The notes below the pieces were generated by a model. That model made no database searches. It saw only the letters and a list, made by a program, of their open reading frames with translations, and was not told the origin of the DNA. Made by a program: the position numbers and the translations under genes. A stretch of DNA of 64,000 nucleotides from G963675935 sp963675935 (GTDB lineage Bacteria; Planctomycetota; Planctomycetia; Pirellulales; Thermoguttaceae): positions 434,001 through 498,000 of the forward strand of contig CAXXPV010000008.1 of NCBI GenBank assembly GCA_963675935.2, read 5' to 3'. How positions within the stretch are numbered: position 1 is the first letter of the stretch; each line of letters opens with the position of its first letter. Positions 20,193 through 28,036 of the stretch are shown here, piece after piece.

Positions 20193-20746
20193 GTACTCCT
20201 CACGCTCCGCGTGAGTTTGCAGCAGCCCGACCTCACGGGTGCATTCCGCACTTTGTAAGAATGTGATGCTTCGTACGCCCGTTCAGAGATCGTCCGCCTT
20301 TCCGCATAAAACGTGGCGATGTTTTTATCCCGAAGGGATTTCGTAGGATAGCCCAGGGTTGCCGCTCCGAGCGGCTACCCTGGGAAAACGGCCAAACCCT
20401 ATCCCTTTAACCCTGAAAGGGTTACGTAGGCGGGATTGCCGAACCACTACGAAACCCCGTTGGGGTTTTGTTGTGTATTCTCACGTGGAACCCAGGGTAG
20501 CCGCTCGGAGCGGCAACCCTGGGCTATCCTATCACAAGCCCTTCGGGCTATTCTGCACACCGCAACTCGTTGCGTACCAATGCGAGAAAGGCGGAATATC
20601 TCTTCACGGGCGTTTCCGCCGGAGGCGGTTTAAGCCCGGCGTTTACGCCGGGTTTTGGGTGTTATACGTAATATGCACATGTCAAGCCCGTTTACGGGCT
20701 TCCTCGTGATAATGCAGCCCGACCTCACTCGGAGAGTGAGGAGTAC
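20193..20746. repeat. Composite nested inverted repeat, copy A
   Basis: Outer arms GTACTCCTCACGCTCCGCGT (20193) and its near complement ending GAGGAGTAC (20746). Inner arms are CGTTCAGAGATCGTCCGCC (about 20280) and its complement near 20590-20608. Between them stand separate hairpins: ATCCCGAAGGGAT, CCCAGGGTTGCCGCTCCGAG (with its mirror CGGCTACCCTGGG), AACCCTGAAAGGGTT, AACCCCGTTGGGGTT, the CCCAGGG palindrome again, AGCCCTTCGGGCT and CCGCCGGAGGCGG. Copies B, C and D share the same order. It fills the whole gap between 20182 and 20780; no gene is seen in it. Confidence 0.92.
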
Positions 20747-20779
20747 GACGTTTGTGGATAATCCGGGACAGGCCGAATT

Positions 20780-22102
20780 CTATTCGCCGCGGAGCTTGAG
20801 CCCGATGGCCGTGAGCTTCTCGCGGACCTCGTTCAGGCTGGTCACGCCGAAGTTCTTGCACTCCAACAGGTCGTCGGTCGTGCGGCGGCACAAATCGCCC
20901 AGCGTGTTGATCGCCAGACGGATCATGCACTTCCGGGCGCGAACCGAAAGATTCAACTCGGAAATCGGTCGGGCCAGCATCGCCTGCTCGTCGGGCGAAA
21001 GCGTTTCCGGCTCGAACGGCTCGAGCGCCGGACGCTCCTGGGCGTATTGGCCGAGCCGAAGTCCCTTCGTGGCCAGCATCTCCTTGATCTCGACCAGGCT
21101 GGTCTCGCCGAAGTTCTTGCTGGCCAGCAGTTCCTGCTCGGTGCAGCGGCACAAATCGCCCAGGGTCATGATACCCATCTTTTGCAGGCAGTTCCGACTG
21201 CGGACCGAAAGCTCGAAATCGGTGACGGGCACGCTGAGCACCTGGCCCATCCGCTCGCGTTTTTTCTGCGCGTCCTCGTCGTAGAATTGCTCGTGCGACG
21301 ATTCGGTGTCCTTGAAGAAAAGCTGCGCCCGGAGATGATCGGGATAGACGTCCAACACGCGGCGATAACACTGCGCCGCCCTTTCATACTGCTCGCGATC
21401 CTCGTAGAGCAAGCCGAGGTTGATCAACGAGCCGACATGCGTCGGAAAGCGGCCGACCGCCCGCTTGTATAGTTCCATCGCCATGTCGTCGTTGCCGTAG
21501 CGGTCGTTTTCCAGGGCCAGCCCGAACAGGGCGCCGGGATGATTGCGATCGGCCTCGACCGCCCGTTCGTACAAAGCGACGACCTCCGAGGGATTTCCAC
21601 CCAAGGCGGCCACCGTGGCGGCACGCTGGGCCAGATACTCGGCGGTTTGCTCGATGGCGCCGGAGAGCGAATCCAACACGCGGAGCGCGCCGGCCGCGTC
21701 GCCCAAGTAACGCATCGCCTCGGCTTTGCCCAGGGCGCAGTCGCCCGCGTTGTAGCCGGCCTTCTCGGCGGCCATGTAGCTCTCGACGGCTGCTGCATAT
21801 TCCTGCCGGGCGAAATGGCACTTGGCCATGTAATAGTGGGTCATGGCGCCGCCGTCGGCCAGTTGGAGCACTTCGATTGCCCGATAGTACCGGCCCAGCA
21901 GATACAGACAGACGCCAAGCCGGACCTGACTGGCCGGCGTCGGCTCTTGGCGGGCTTGCAGTTCGCCGACGGCGTCGCGGAGGACGGCGTATTGCGAGAA
22001 GTCGCGGGCGATGTTCTCTTGCATCTGCCGAACTTCGCGCGGGCCGAAGGTGTCGTTTTGCAGGACGGTTTGTTTCAGATCGAATTCGACGGTTAGCGCC
22101 AT
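20780..22102 (-). CDS. TPR protein with two C-terminal RNA polymerase alpha-CTD-like domains
   Basis: 440 residues from the ATG at 22102, which follows AGGAGCAACCTACG on the minus strand; the longer frame to 22336 is not supported. Residues about 1-55 start TVEFDLKQTVLQNDTFGPRE, then about seven TPR repeats (for example LGRYYRAIEVLQLADGG, ALFGLALENDRYGNDDMAM) run to about residue 300. The tail has two helix-hairpin modules, FELSVRSRNCLQKMGIMTLG (about 315-372) and LNLSVRARKCMIRLAINTLG (about 384-440), each with the NFG-x2-SL-E motif of the RpoA C-terminal domain. These domains bind UP-element DNA and activators in RpoA, so this is probably a transcription-related or DNA-binding adaptor. It is transcribed alone. 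Confidence 0.92.
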   Translation of the reverse strand: MALTVEFDLKQTVLQNDTFGPREVRQMQENIARDFSQYAVLRDAVGELQARQEPTPASQVRLGVCLYLLGRYYRAIEVLQLADGGAMTHYYMAKCHFARQEYAAAVESYMAAEKAGYNAGDCALGKAEAMRYLGDAAGALRVLDSLSGAIEQTAEYLAQRAATVAALGGNPSEVVALYERAVEADRNHPGALFGLALENDRYGNDDMAMELYKRAVGRFPTHVGSLINLGLLYEDREQYERAAQCYRRVLDVYPDHLRAQLFFKDTESSHEQFYDEDAQKKRERMGQVLSVPVTDFELSVRSRNCLQKMGIMTLGDLCRCTEQELLASKNFGETSLVEIKEMLATKGLRLGQYAQERPALEPFEPETLSPDEQAMLARPISELNLSVRARKCMIRLAINTLGDLCRRTTDDLLECKNFGVTSLNEVREKLTAIGLKLRGE

Positions 22103-22278
22103 CGTAGGTTGCTCCTGAAGCCCAGAATCGCGATCGCCAGACCGCGCCGTGAACCGCGACGTTGAAATCGCGGTTTTTCGATTTTTGAGACGATTTTTAT
22201 ACCTCGCACGGACATGGATGGCGCATTTTTTCCGAGGGAAGAAAAAGTGCCGGTTCAAGCAGTGTGAAGTATGTATAG

Positions 22279-22352
22279 AGCCAGCGAAGGGAGTCGGACC
22301 CTTAACCCCCGCATTACGAATGCGGTGCTCTGCCAATTGAAGCTACGCTGGC
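22279..22352 (-). tRNA. tRNA-Thr, anticodon CGT
   Basis: Minus-strand cloverleaf: acceptor GCCAGCG/CGCTGGC (7 bp), D arm GCTT...GAGC, anticodon stem CCGCA/TGCGG with loop TTCGTAA (anticodon CGT, reads ACG), T stem AAGGG/CCCTT with loop TCCGACT. T-loop position 55 is C instead of the usual T. The discriminator base would be T at 22279. CCA is not encoded. Confidence 0.92.
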
Positions 22353-22566
22353 AAGTTGTTTTGTATCAACGACTTACAAAAACAGCAGCCGGTTTCCCCG
22401 GCGTGCCGCCGCACGGTGCAAAACGACACAATGCGCGCCCCCAAGACGGGCAAGTTTGATATTTTAGCCCAAACCTATCACGTTGCCAAGGCCATCGAAG
22501 GGTAATATGAAGGGCAATCGCCATATCGTCCGTGGACATTGCCAAGGAAATTGATTGCCGATTTCG

Positions 22567-22660
22567 GTCTGTAGGGAACGCCCTCTGTGCCGCCCTCTGA
22601 CGGGCGAAAACCACCCATTTGCAGCATTCGGAACGCCGCAGAGGGCGTTCCCTGCAGTGG
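22567..22660. repeat. Inverted repeat with arms GTAGGGAACGCCCTCTG
   Basis: GTAGGGAACGCCCTCTG at about 22571 is mirrored by CAGAGGGCGTTCCCTGC ending about 22656. It lies between the two tRNA genes. The rest of the 22353-22725 gap shows nothing recognisable apart from the terminator at 22681-22718. Confidence 0.85.
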
Positions 22661-22680
22661 CGCAATCTTGGCGAACACAC

Positions 22681-22718
22681 AAAAAAGCCTTTCGCAACTC
22701 GTTGCTGCGAAAGGCTTT
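22681..22718 (-). terminator. Rho-independent terminator after tRNA-Val
   Basis: On the minus strand AAAGCCTTTCGCA pairs with TGCGAAAGGCTTT around a nine-base loop, followed by a run of T (the six A at 22681-22686). It lies eight bases downstream of the tRNA-Val gene. Confidence 0.85.
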
Positions 22719-22725
22719 ACACCAG

Positions 22726-22799
22726 TGGGCGGTAGAGGACTCGGACCTCCGACCCCTAGCTTGTCGAGCTAGTGCTCTAACCAACTGAGCTAACCGCCC
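22726..22799 (-). tRNA. tRNA-Val, anticodon GAC
   Basis: Minus-strand cloverleaf: acceptor GGGCGGT/ACCGCCC, D arm GCTC...GAGC, anticodon stem CTAGC/GCTAG with loop TCGACAA (anticodon GAC), T stem GGAGG/CCTCT with loop TCCGAGT, discriminator A. Two normally near-invariant positions differ: C at position 33 (normally T) and C at position 55 (normally T). CCA is not encoded. Confidence 0.88.
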
Positions 22800-22932
22800 T
22801 CGATTTCTCTCGTGTCGAGCCAACCAATCTATCGGTTCGACCTCATGGCAATCCCTAAAGAATTCCAATCGTGCTATTCTGCCATCCAAAAGCGAATCGG
22901 TCAACCGGGCAGAAGAACTGTAAAGTCGATCG

Positions 22933-22991
22933 TAGAATGGAATTTATTCCGTTTCATCTCCTTTTGCCCAGCAAACGGAATGAATTCCGTT
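22933..22991. repeat. Palindromes with core AACGGAAT-ATTCCGTT
   Basis: GAATGGAATTTATTCCGTTTC (22936) faces CAAACGGAATGAATTCCGTTC (ending 22991); each is nearly palindromic and they also pair with one another. The same units occur three times at 43065-43152. Positions 22800-22932 show no feature. Confidence 0.8.
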
Positions 22992-23003
22992 CAATTTGTG
23001 ATA

Positions 23004-23124
23004 CAGGGCCGATCAGTTTTTCACTGTAGGAGGCGACTCCCGTCGCCGATTGTCCGAAAACAGCCGCAAATCGGCGACAGAAGTCGCCTCCTACAATCGT
23101 TTTGGGGAAAACCGATCGGCCCTG
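23004..23124. mobile_element. MITE-like element with 11-bp target-site duplication
   Basis: Arms CAGGGCCGATCAGTTTTTC and GAAAACCGATCGGCCCTG close an inverted repeat of about 120 bp; inner arms are GTAGGAGGCGACT and AGTCGCCTCCTAC. The element is flanked on both sides by ATTTGTGATAC (22994-23004 and 23125-23135), a direct repeat expected from insertion. No coding frame fits inside, so it would be non-autonomous. Confidence 0.88.
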
Positions 23125-23172
23125 ATTTGTGATACCCTTGCGGGTAACTGCTCACGGGTCGGTGGACGAAAT

Positions 23173-23201
23173 GTAGCAGGCACACGGAGTGTGCCTGCTA
23201 C
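23173..23201. repeat. Perfect hairpin GTAGCAGGCACAC
   Basis: GTAGCAGGCACAC, a three-base loop GGA, then the exact complement GTGTGCCTGCTAC. It lies 75 bp before the lipoprotein start and may be a repeat-family member or a terminator. Confidence 0.75.
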
Positions 23202-23275
23202 TTTTCAGCCTGGTGCGCCCCCCCCACGATCTTCTATTGACCTTGGGCGACTATTTTCTTTATTCTACGCCCCCA

Positions 23276-25279
23276 ATGGACCGCTCCGCCTCGCCAAGGA
23301 TGGTTGTGCTAACGGCCCTGCTCGCCGTAGTGGCGTGCAGCGGGTGCGCGTCGAATAAAATTTCGCTGCGGTCCGTTCCTCAAAGCCCTCTGGTCGAGGA
23401 ACTCGGCCTGACCTCGTTCGGCGGTCCGAAACCCAGCGAACGGACCGTGCAACTGCTGCGGGTGTACAACCTCAGCGACGACCTCCATGGCGACATCTCG
23501 AATCTCCTGAAAAAACTTCAGGCGATCAGCGACCGCGAACCGTCGGCCGACACGGCCTACTCCCTGGCGGAGTTGGCCTTTCTCGGCGGGAAGAAGGTCG
23601 AGCGCTCCGACCAACACGCGGCGCTAAATCTCTACGGCGCGTCGGTTCTGCATGCCTACGATTATTTGTTCGACGCGCGTTTCGCCCCCACGCGGAATCC
23701 CTACGATCCGCACTATCGCGCGGCGTGCGATTTGTACAACGGGGCGCTCGAGTCGGCGCTGCGAATCGTATGCGCCAAGAAGGAACTCTCGCCCGGCGCC
23801 ACCCAAACGATTGAGACGGCGGCCGGGGCATGGGACATCACTTGCGTATTGCGAGGCGGCCAAGAGACGGGCGGATCGTTCTCCTGGCGGCCCGAAGATT
23901 TCGAGCGGTTCGAGTTCGTTTCGGATTACAACGTGATCGGGCTGAAAAATCTCTACAAGACGCACGGCCTGGGCGTGCCGCTGATCGCCATCCGGCACAG
24001 CTACAAGGACGAGCCGGTGGGGGCGAAATACTATCCGCCCGGCTTGAGCTTTCCGGTCACGGCGTTCATCCGTCCGATGTCGAGGATCGATCCGAACACC
24101 GGACAGATCGTCGCCCGCAATCAATGCCTGTTGGAACTCTACGATCCGCTGACCACCAACGAGACGATGGTGGCCGGTTGTCGGGTGCCGCTGGAGAGCG
24201 ATCTGACCACTCCGCTGGCGTATTTCCTTTCCCGGCCGGAGATGAATTTCGACATTTCGACGGCGGGGCTTCTGCAGCCCGACTTGTTGTTGAACAAATT
24301 GCGGCCCGGCTCGAAAGATTCGGTCATGGGGCTTTACATGGCGCAGCCCTATGAAAAAGGTAAAATTCCCGTCCTGATGGTGCATGGCCTGTGGTCCAGC
24401 CCGATGACGTGGATGGAAATGTTCAACGACCTGCGCAGCCATCCGGAGATTCGCAATCGCTACCAGTTTTGGTTTTACATGTATCCGACCGGCCAGCCGT
24501 TTTGGCTCAGCGCCGCCCAGCTTCGGCGCGATCTGGTTAAGGTTCGCGACGTGCTCGATCCGCAACGCCAGGAGCCGGCGCTCGACCAGATGGTGTTGAT
24601 CGGCCATAGCATGGGCGGCTTGGTCTCGCATCTGCAAACGCTCCCCAGCGGCGACGACTACTGGCGGCTGGTCAGCTCGAAACCGCTCGACGGGATCAAG
24701 GCCGACGCGAAAGTGCGCCGGGGGCTGCAAGAGACGTTCTATTTCCAACCCAGCCCGTCGATCCGCCGCGTGGTGATGATCGGCACTCCGCATCGCGGCA
24801 GCACGTTTTCCAATCAGACGACGCAATGGATGCTGGGCAAGTTGATCCATCTGCCAGAAACGATCATCAACAGCCAACAAAAGCTGTACACCGAGAATTC
24901 CGGGGCTTTTCCGGGCGGTTCGCTGCTGAAGGTCGAAACGAGCATCGACTCGCTCTCGCCGCAGTCGCCCGTTTTCCCGGCGATGCTTTCGGAAAAACCG
25001 CCGCCGTGGGTCAAATATCACAACATCATCGGCGTAGTGCCGAAGGATTGGTGGCTGGCCAAGATGACGGAGGAAGGCGACGGCGTGGTGGCTCGCACCA
25101 GTGCCCATCTCGACAGCGCGGTGAGCGAGATTGCGGTGCCGGCCGACCATACGACGGTCCATGCCCATCCTGCCGCGGTGCTCGAGGTGCGTCGGATTTT
25201 GTTGGAGCATTTGGCCGAGCTGGAGGGACGTCCGGTCGAGGGAATCGCCGCTCAACCGGTACAGGCAACAGTGAGGTGA
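23276..25279 (+). CDS. Lipoprotein alpha/beta hydrolase (lipase-like)
   Basis: 667 residues from ATG 23276. This start gives a lipoprotein signal peptide, LTALLAVVACSGC, with a Cys at about residue 20 for lipidation, and is preferred to an upstream start at 23189 inside a hairpin. Residues 20 to about 360 are an uncharacterised N-terminal domain. The hydrolase core starts at VLMVHGLWSSPMTW (oxyanion loop His370-Gly371) and has the nucleophile elbow GHSMGG with Ser445; GTPHRGS and a late His region (PADHTTVHAH) fit the fold. Expected to cleave an ester or amide at the cell surface; substrate unknown. No obvious operon partner. Confidence 0.88.
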   Translation: MDRSASPRMVVLTALLAVVACSGCASNKISLRSVPQSPLVEELGLTSFGGPKPSERTVQLLRVYNLSDDLHGDISNLLKKLQAISDREPSADTAYSLAELAFLGGKKVERSDQHAALNLYGASVLHAYDYLFDARFAPTRNPYDPHYRAACDLYNGALESALRIVCAKKELSPGATQTIETAAGAWDITCVLRGGQETGGSFSWRPEDFERFEFVSDYNVIGLKNLYKTHGLGVPLIAIRHSYKDEPVGAKYYPPGLSFPVTAFIRPMSRIDPNTGQIVARNQCLLELYDPLTTNETMVAGCRVPLESDLTTPLAYFLSRPEMNFDISTAGLLQPDLLLNKLRPGSKDSVMGLYMAQPYEKGKIPVLMVHGLWSSPMTWMEMFNDLRSHPEIRNRYQFWFYMYPTGQPFWLSAAQLRRDLVKVRDVLDPQRQEPALDQMVLIGHSMGGLVSHLQTLPSGDDYWRLVSSKPLDGIKADAKVRRGLQETFYFQPSPSIRRVVMIGTPHRGSTFSNQTTQWMLGKLIHLPETIINSQQKLYTENSGAFPGGSLLKVETSIDSLSPQSPVFPAMLSEKPPPWVKYHNIIGVVPKDWWLAKMTEEGDGVVARTSAHLDSAVSEIAVPADHTTVHAHPAAVLEVRRILLEHLAELEGRPVEGIAAQPVQATVR

Positions 25280-25348
25280 AAACTGGCGGATGAAGGATGG
25301 GAGAAAACCGCTTGCGGTTTCGCACTAGCCACTAACCACCACGCCCCC

Positions 25349-25855
25349 ATGCAACCGAAACGCATCGTCGTCAACGATCGGATGCAGACCGGCTATGTCT
25401 ACGACTTGACGGAGCCGGTGGGCAAACATTTCGCCCCCGGCTTCACGCCCGAACTGACGCCGGCCGAAATGCTGGCCCTGGGCGTTTTTGGCGGAAAGTA
25501 CATGACCGATTGCGCCGACGAGTTTCCCAAGGCGTGGTTCGCCGGGGTGAAGCTCTGCCACGAATTTCACGATCCCGAGCTGAACTTTTTCGGGATCAAC
25601 GCCTCGCAGCCGCTTGCCGTGTGGCGCGAGAAGGGCTGGATTTATCGCGAAGACCCGCGCGGCTGGTTTCAGTGGTACTGCCGCTATTTTATGGGCCGGC
25701 GATGCGAGGATGATGCCCGGCAAATTCAGCGTTGGAAAGCCATGCAGCGGCACATCGCTCAGATTCGCAAAAATTGCCGGCCGGGTGATCTCGATTGCCG
25801 CCGCAAGCAGCGGCAGGCCCTGCTGCACTGGGCCTACGACAGCCGGAAGTTCTGA
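25349..25855 (+). CDS. Conserved hypothetical protein
   Basis: 168 residues, aromatic-rich and soluble, starting MQPKRIVVNDRMQTGYVYDL. Distinctive segments are GVFGGKYMTDC, ASQPLAVWREKGWIYREDP and RGWFQWYCRYFMGRR, with a basic C-terminus. I recognise it as the type of conserved protein found in planctomycetes and other bacteria, but no function is known to me. It follows the lipoprotein by 69 bp on the same strand and could be co-transcribed. Confidence 0.8.
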   Translation: MQPKRIVVNDRMQTGYVYDLTEPVGKHFAPGFTPELTPAEMLALGVFGGKYMTDCADEFPKAWFAGVKLCHEFHDPELNFFGINASQPLAVWREKGWIYREDPRGWFQWYCRYFMGRRCEDDARQIQRWKAMQRHIAQIRKNCRPGDLDCRRKQRQALLHWAYDSRKF

Positions 25856-25860
25856 CATCG

Positions 25861-26202
25861 CTACAGGTCCATCAGAATTTGCAATCGCATGGCCACGGCT
25901 TCCAACGTGGCGGGCGAGACGGCGCCAAGCCGCTTTCCTAAACGCTCGACGGCAACGGAGCGAACGTCTTCGCACTTAATAAAGCTTAGCGTACGGAGGC
26001 CGCCTTCCGGCGGTTGTACGGAAACGTGAGTGCGCACGTTTTTGGTCTTCGATGTCAATGGCAGCACGATGGCCAAACCCGCCGGACCGGAATTGAATAC
26101 GTCGTCCGAGACGATCAACGCCGGGCGTTTCCCCGCCTGTTCGTGTCCGCGCGTCGGATCGAGGTCGATCATCCAAATTTCACCGCGAAGAGGAGAAGGC
26201 AT
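25861..26202 (-). CDS. MazF/PemK family endoribonuclease toxin
   Basis: 113 residues from ATG 26202, preceded by AAGGAGGAGACTGACC. The family N-terminus RGEIWMIDLDPTRGHEQAGK and RPALIVSDD is intact, as are VLPLTSK and LRTLSFIKCEDVRSV, the usual beta-strands around the RNA-binding groove. Toxins of this family cleave mRNA at short motifs and are held inactive by a MazE-type antitoxin. The antitoxin gene ends three bases upstream, so the pair is one operon and the toxin ribosome-binding site lies in the end of the antitoxin gene. Confidence 0.94.
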   Translation of the reverse strand: MPSPLRGEIWMIDLDPTRGHEQAGKRPALIVSDDVFNSGPAGLAIVLPLTSKTKNVRTHVSVQPPEGGLRTLSFIKCEDVRSVAVERLGKRLGAVSPATLEAVAMRLQILMDL

Positions 26203-26204
26203 GG

Positions 26205-26456
26205 TCAGTCTCCTCCTTGAAGATCGTCGGCCAAGGTGGCGTCCCATGCCTTGCGTTCCGCTTGTTCCTCGGCCCAAGCTTGGCGACTGTTTCGCAGGGC
26301 GGCGAAGTCGGCGTTGACGCCCTCCAAGAAATTCCGCCGTCGGTAGGCTTCGACGGCCTTCGCCAATACGTCGATCATCGGCTCGCCGGTTTCGGCGACA
26401 GCATCCTTGAGCTTTGCGTAAGTTTCCGCGTTGATTTTGACGGTAGCGCCAGCCAT
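26205..26456 (-). CDS. MazE-type antitoxin (ribbon-helix-helix-like)
   Basis: 83 residues from ATG 26456 after GAGGAGCGAAAT. The N-terminus MAGATVKINAETYAKLKDAV looks like a ribbon-helix-helix DNA-binding domain, and the charged C-terminus (AWAEEQAERKAWDATLADDL) is the likely toxin-neutralising tail. It lies directly upstream of the MazF gene and probably represses its own promoter. Confidence 0.88.
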   Translation of the reverse strand: MAGATVKINAETYAKLKDAVAETGEPMIDVLAKAVEAYRRRNFLEGVNADFAALRNSRQAWAEEQAERKAWDATLADDLQGGD

Positions 26457-26480
26457 ATTTCGCTCCTCACATTGGAAATA

Positions 26481-26518
26481 CACTATGCAGTATACTCTAT
26501 GGTAGCCTGTTTAGTCAA
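26481..26518 (-). promoter_or_regulatory. Promoter and likely operator of the MazEF-type pair
   Basis: Minus strand: TTGACT (26518-26513), an 18-base spacer and TATACT (26494-26489), about 30 bases before the antitoxin ATG. The -10 region lies in the imperfect palindrome ATACACTATGCAGTAT, a plausible antitoxin operator. Confidence 0.7.
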
Positions 26519-26526
26519 CCAATAGA

Positions 26527-26591
26527 AAGTAGGTTCCGCCTGCCGGGCGGGGCTTTGCGTCAAGGGTCCCGCCCGGCAGGCGGGACCTACT
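26527..26591. repeat. Inverted repeat with arms AGTAGGTTCCGCCTGCCGGGC
   Basis: AGTAGGTTCCGCCTGCCGGG at 26528 is mirrored by CCCGGCAGGCGGGACCTACT ending at 26591. It overlaps the stop codon of the next minus-strand gene and could terminate it. Single arms recur at 45089-45113 and 53257-53277. Confidence 0.85.
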
Positions 26592-27306
26592 GCTCGGCGA
26601 TCTTCATCGCCAGCAGATCGAGTTGGCCCTTCAGATCGGTCAGCAAAAGCTGAGGGCCGGCGCCGCCGGCGAAGTGCGTGTAGAAGGTGGCCGAGCCGGG
26701 GCCTTGGCCGACGCCCAGAAGCGTCGTGGCGGTCTTCAGTTCGTGAATTTGTTCGTCCACGTCGTCCAGCTTGGCCGCGGCCTCGCGGTTATCGCGCCAG
26801 AGCCGGTCGATCTGCAAAACCAGGCCGACCAGCAGGGCGATTTGGCCCACCAGCGCCACGGGCAGCCCGATGTTCCAAAGTTCCTGGCGTCCGGCCACAA
26901 GCGACCAAGCCAACAGGATTCCGCCGCAGACGAAACTGCTGGTTCCCAGGGCCAGGGCGAGCCATGTCAAAAAGCCGGCGCCGCGGCTGCCTATGGCCGT
27001 TTTTCGCGGCTTGTCCGATCGATGGGACGCCGCGGGCGGGTCGAACCGCATCGCCCCGCACCCGTTGGGGCTGCTGGATTGGTCGCTGCCATTGTCGTTG
27101 GCGGTTTGCAACAGCCGCTGAATGTGATGCAACTGCTCGTCGAGTTCCCAGCCGTCATAGTCGGTCATCCAGTCGTCGACGGCCGGCTGGCCACTCGGTT
27201 CATGGGAATCGGCGCAGGCAGCCGTTCCACAGCGGGGGCAGCAGAGCGTCTGCTGATCGCCCGACGGAAGCGCAGGCACATCCTGGCGGCATTCTTTACA
27301 CCACAT
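26587..27306 (-). CDS. Zinc-ribbon membrane protein, hypothetical
   Basis: 239 residues from ATG 27306. The N-terminus has a zinc-ribbon pattern, MWCKECRQDV then LCCPRCGTAAC. A linker of about 90 residues includes DDWMTDYDGWELDEQLHHIQ. Two membrane helices follow (LTWLALALGTSSFVCGGILL and LWNIGLPVALVGQIALLVGL), then a short coiled coil (NREAAAKLDDVDEQIHELK) and a C-terminal tail. Found as a conserved planctomycete membrane protein; function unknown. Transcribed alone. Confidence 0.82.
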   Translation of the reverse strand: MWCKECRQDVPALPSGDQQTLCCPRCGTAACADSHEPSGQPAVDDWMTDYDGWELDEQLHHIQRLLQTANDNGSDQSSSPNGCGAMRFDPPAASHRSDKPRKTAIGSRGAGFLTWLALALGTSSFVCGGILLAWSLVAGRQELWNIGLPVALVGQIALLVGLVLQIDRLWRDNREAAAKLDDVDEQIHELKTATTLLGVGQGPGSATFYTHFAGGAGPQLLLTDLKGQLDLLAMKIAEQ

Positions 27307-27406
27307 GGTGTCTTAGGATCGGCAGACAGTTCGGCAAACTGTACCGATTTCGTAGATATTGCCGCGTACGTTCTTTTGCGACGGTAATATAGGCAATTTC
27401 GTAGTC

Positions 27407-27836
27407 GCGGCGGCGTCTCGTTGTTACACACAAGTCGACGGATAGTGGTCGAGAGGGCCGTTCACAGATCGTCTGCCTTTCCGCATGAAACGTGGGCGAT
27501 GTTTTTATCCCGAAGGGATTTTGTAGGATAGCTCAGGGTAGCCGTTCGGAGCGGCAACCCTGGGAAAACGGCCAAACCCCATCCCTTTAACCCTGAAAGG
27601 GTTGCGTAGGCTGGATTGCCGACCCGCTACGAAACCCCGTTGGGGTTTTATTGCGTATTCCTACGTGGAACCCAGGGTAGCCGCTCGGAGCGGCAACCCT
27701 GGGCTATCCTATCACAAGCCCTTCGGGCTATTATTTCGCACCGCAACTCCTTACACACCAACGCAAGAAAGGCGGACGATCTCTTCACGGCCCTTGTCAC
27801 TTCCTTACTTGTGTGTAACAACGAGGCGGCGGCGTC
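27407..27836. repeat. Composite nested inverted repeat, copy B
   Basis: Outer arms GTCTCGTTGTTACACACAAG (27415-27434) and CTTGTGTGTAACAACGAGGC (from 27808). Inner arms are TTCACAGATCGTCTGCCTTTC (27461) and its complement near 27770-27786. The interior has the same hairpin order as copy A (ATCCCGAAGGGAT, CAGGGTAGCCGTTCGGAG, AACCCTGAAAGGGTT, AACCCCGTTGGGGTT, CCCAGGG palindrome, AGCCCTTCGGGCT). The outer arms differ from those of copy A, as though the core had moved into another palindrome. Positions 27307-27406 show no gene. Confidence 0.9.
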
Positions 27837-27853
27837 CGTCGTTTTTTTGCGCC

Positions 27854-27870
27854 TTGGCACTCCAATTGCG
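27854..27870 (+). promoter_or_regulatory. Possible sigma-54 (-24/-12) promoter
   Basis: TTGGCACTCCAATTGCG matches the RpoN consensus TGGCAC-N5-TTGC with exactly ten bases between GG (27856-27857) and GC (27868-27869). It lies about 165 bp before the calpain-type gene and points towards it. No enhancer-binding site was identified. Confidence 0.55.
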
Positions 27871-28036
27871 TGGAACTATCACGGTTTTTGTTGGCGGCTC
27901 GGCGAAAATGGAATATTGCCGCCGAATTCGGAACGTCATGGACGGCCATGCTGCAAGTCTGTTGCAGACAGCGGGGAAATTGCCGCGCAAAATTTGCAGA
28001 GTATCAACTCAACTTCATTAGCCGGGAGAACATCCG

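Noticed and set aside
20359..20709. Open frame inside composite repeat A
   Set aside because: The frame consists of the hairpin repeats, which give similar peptides in every copy because the DNA is repetitive.
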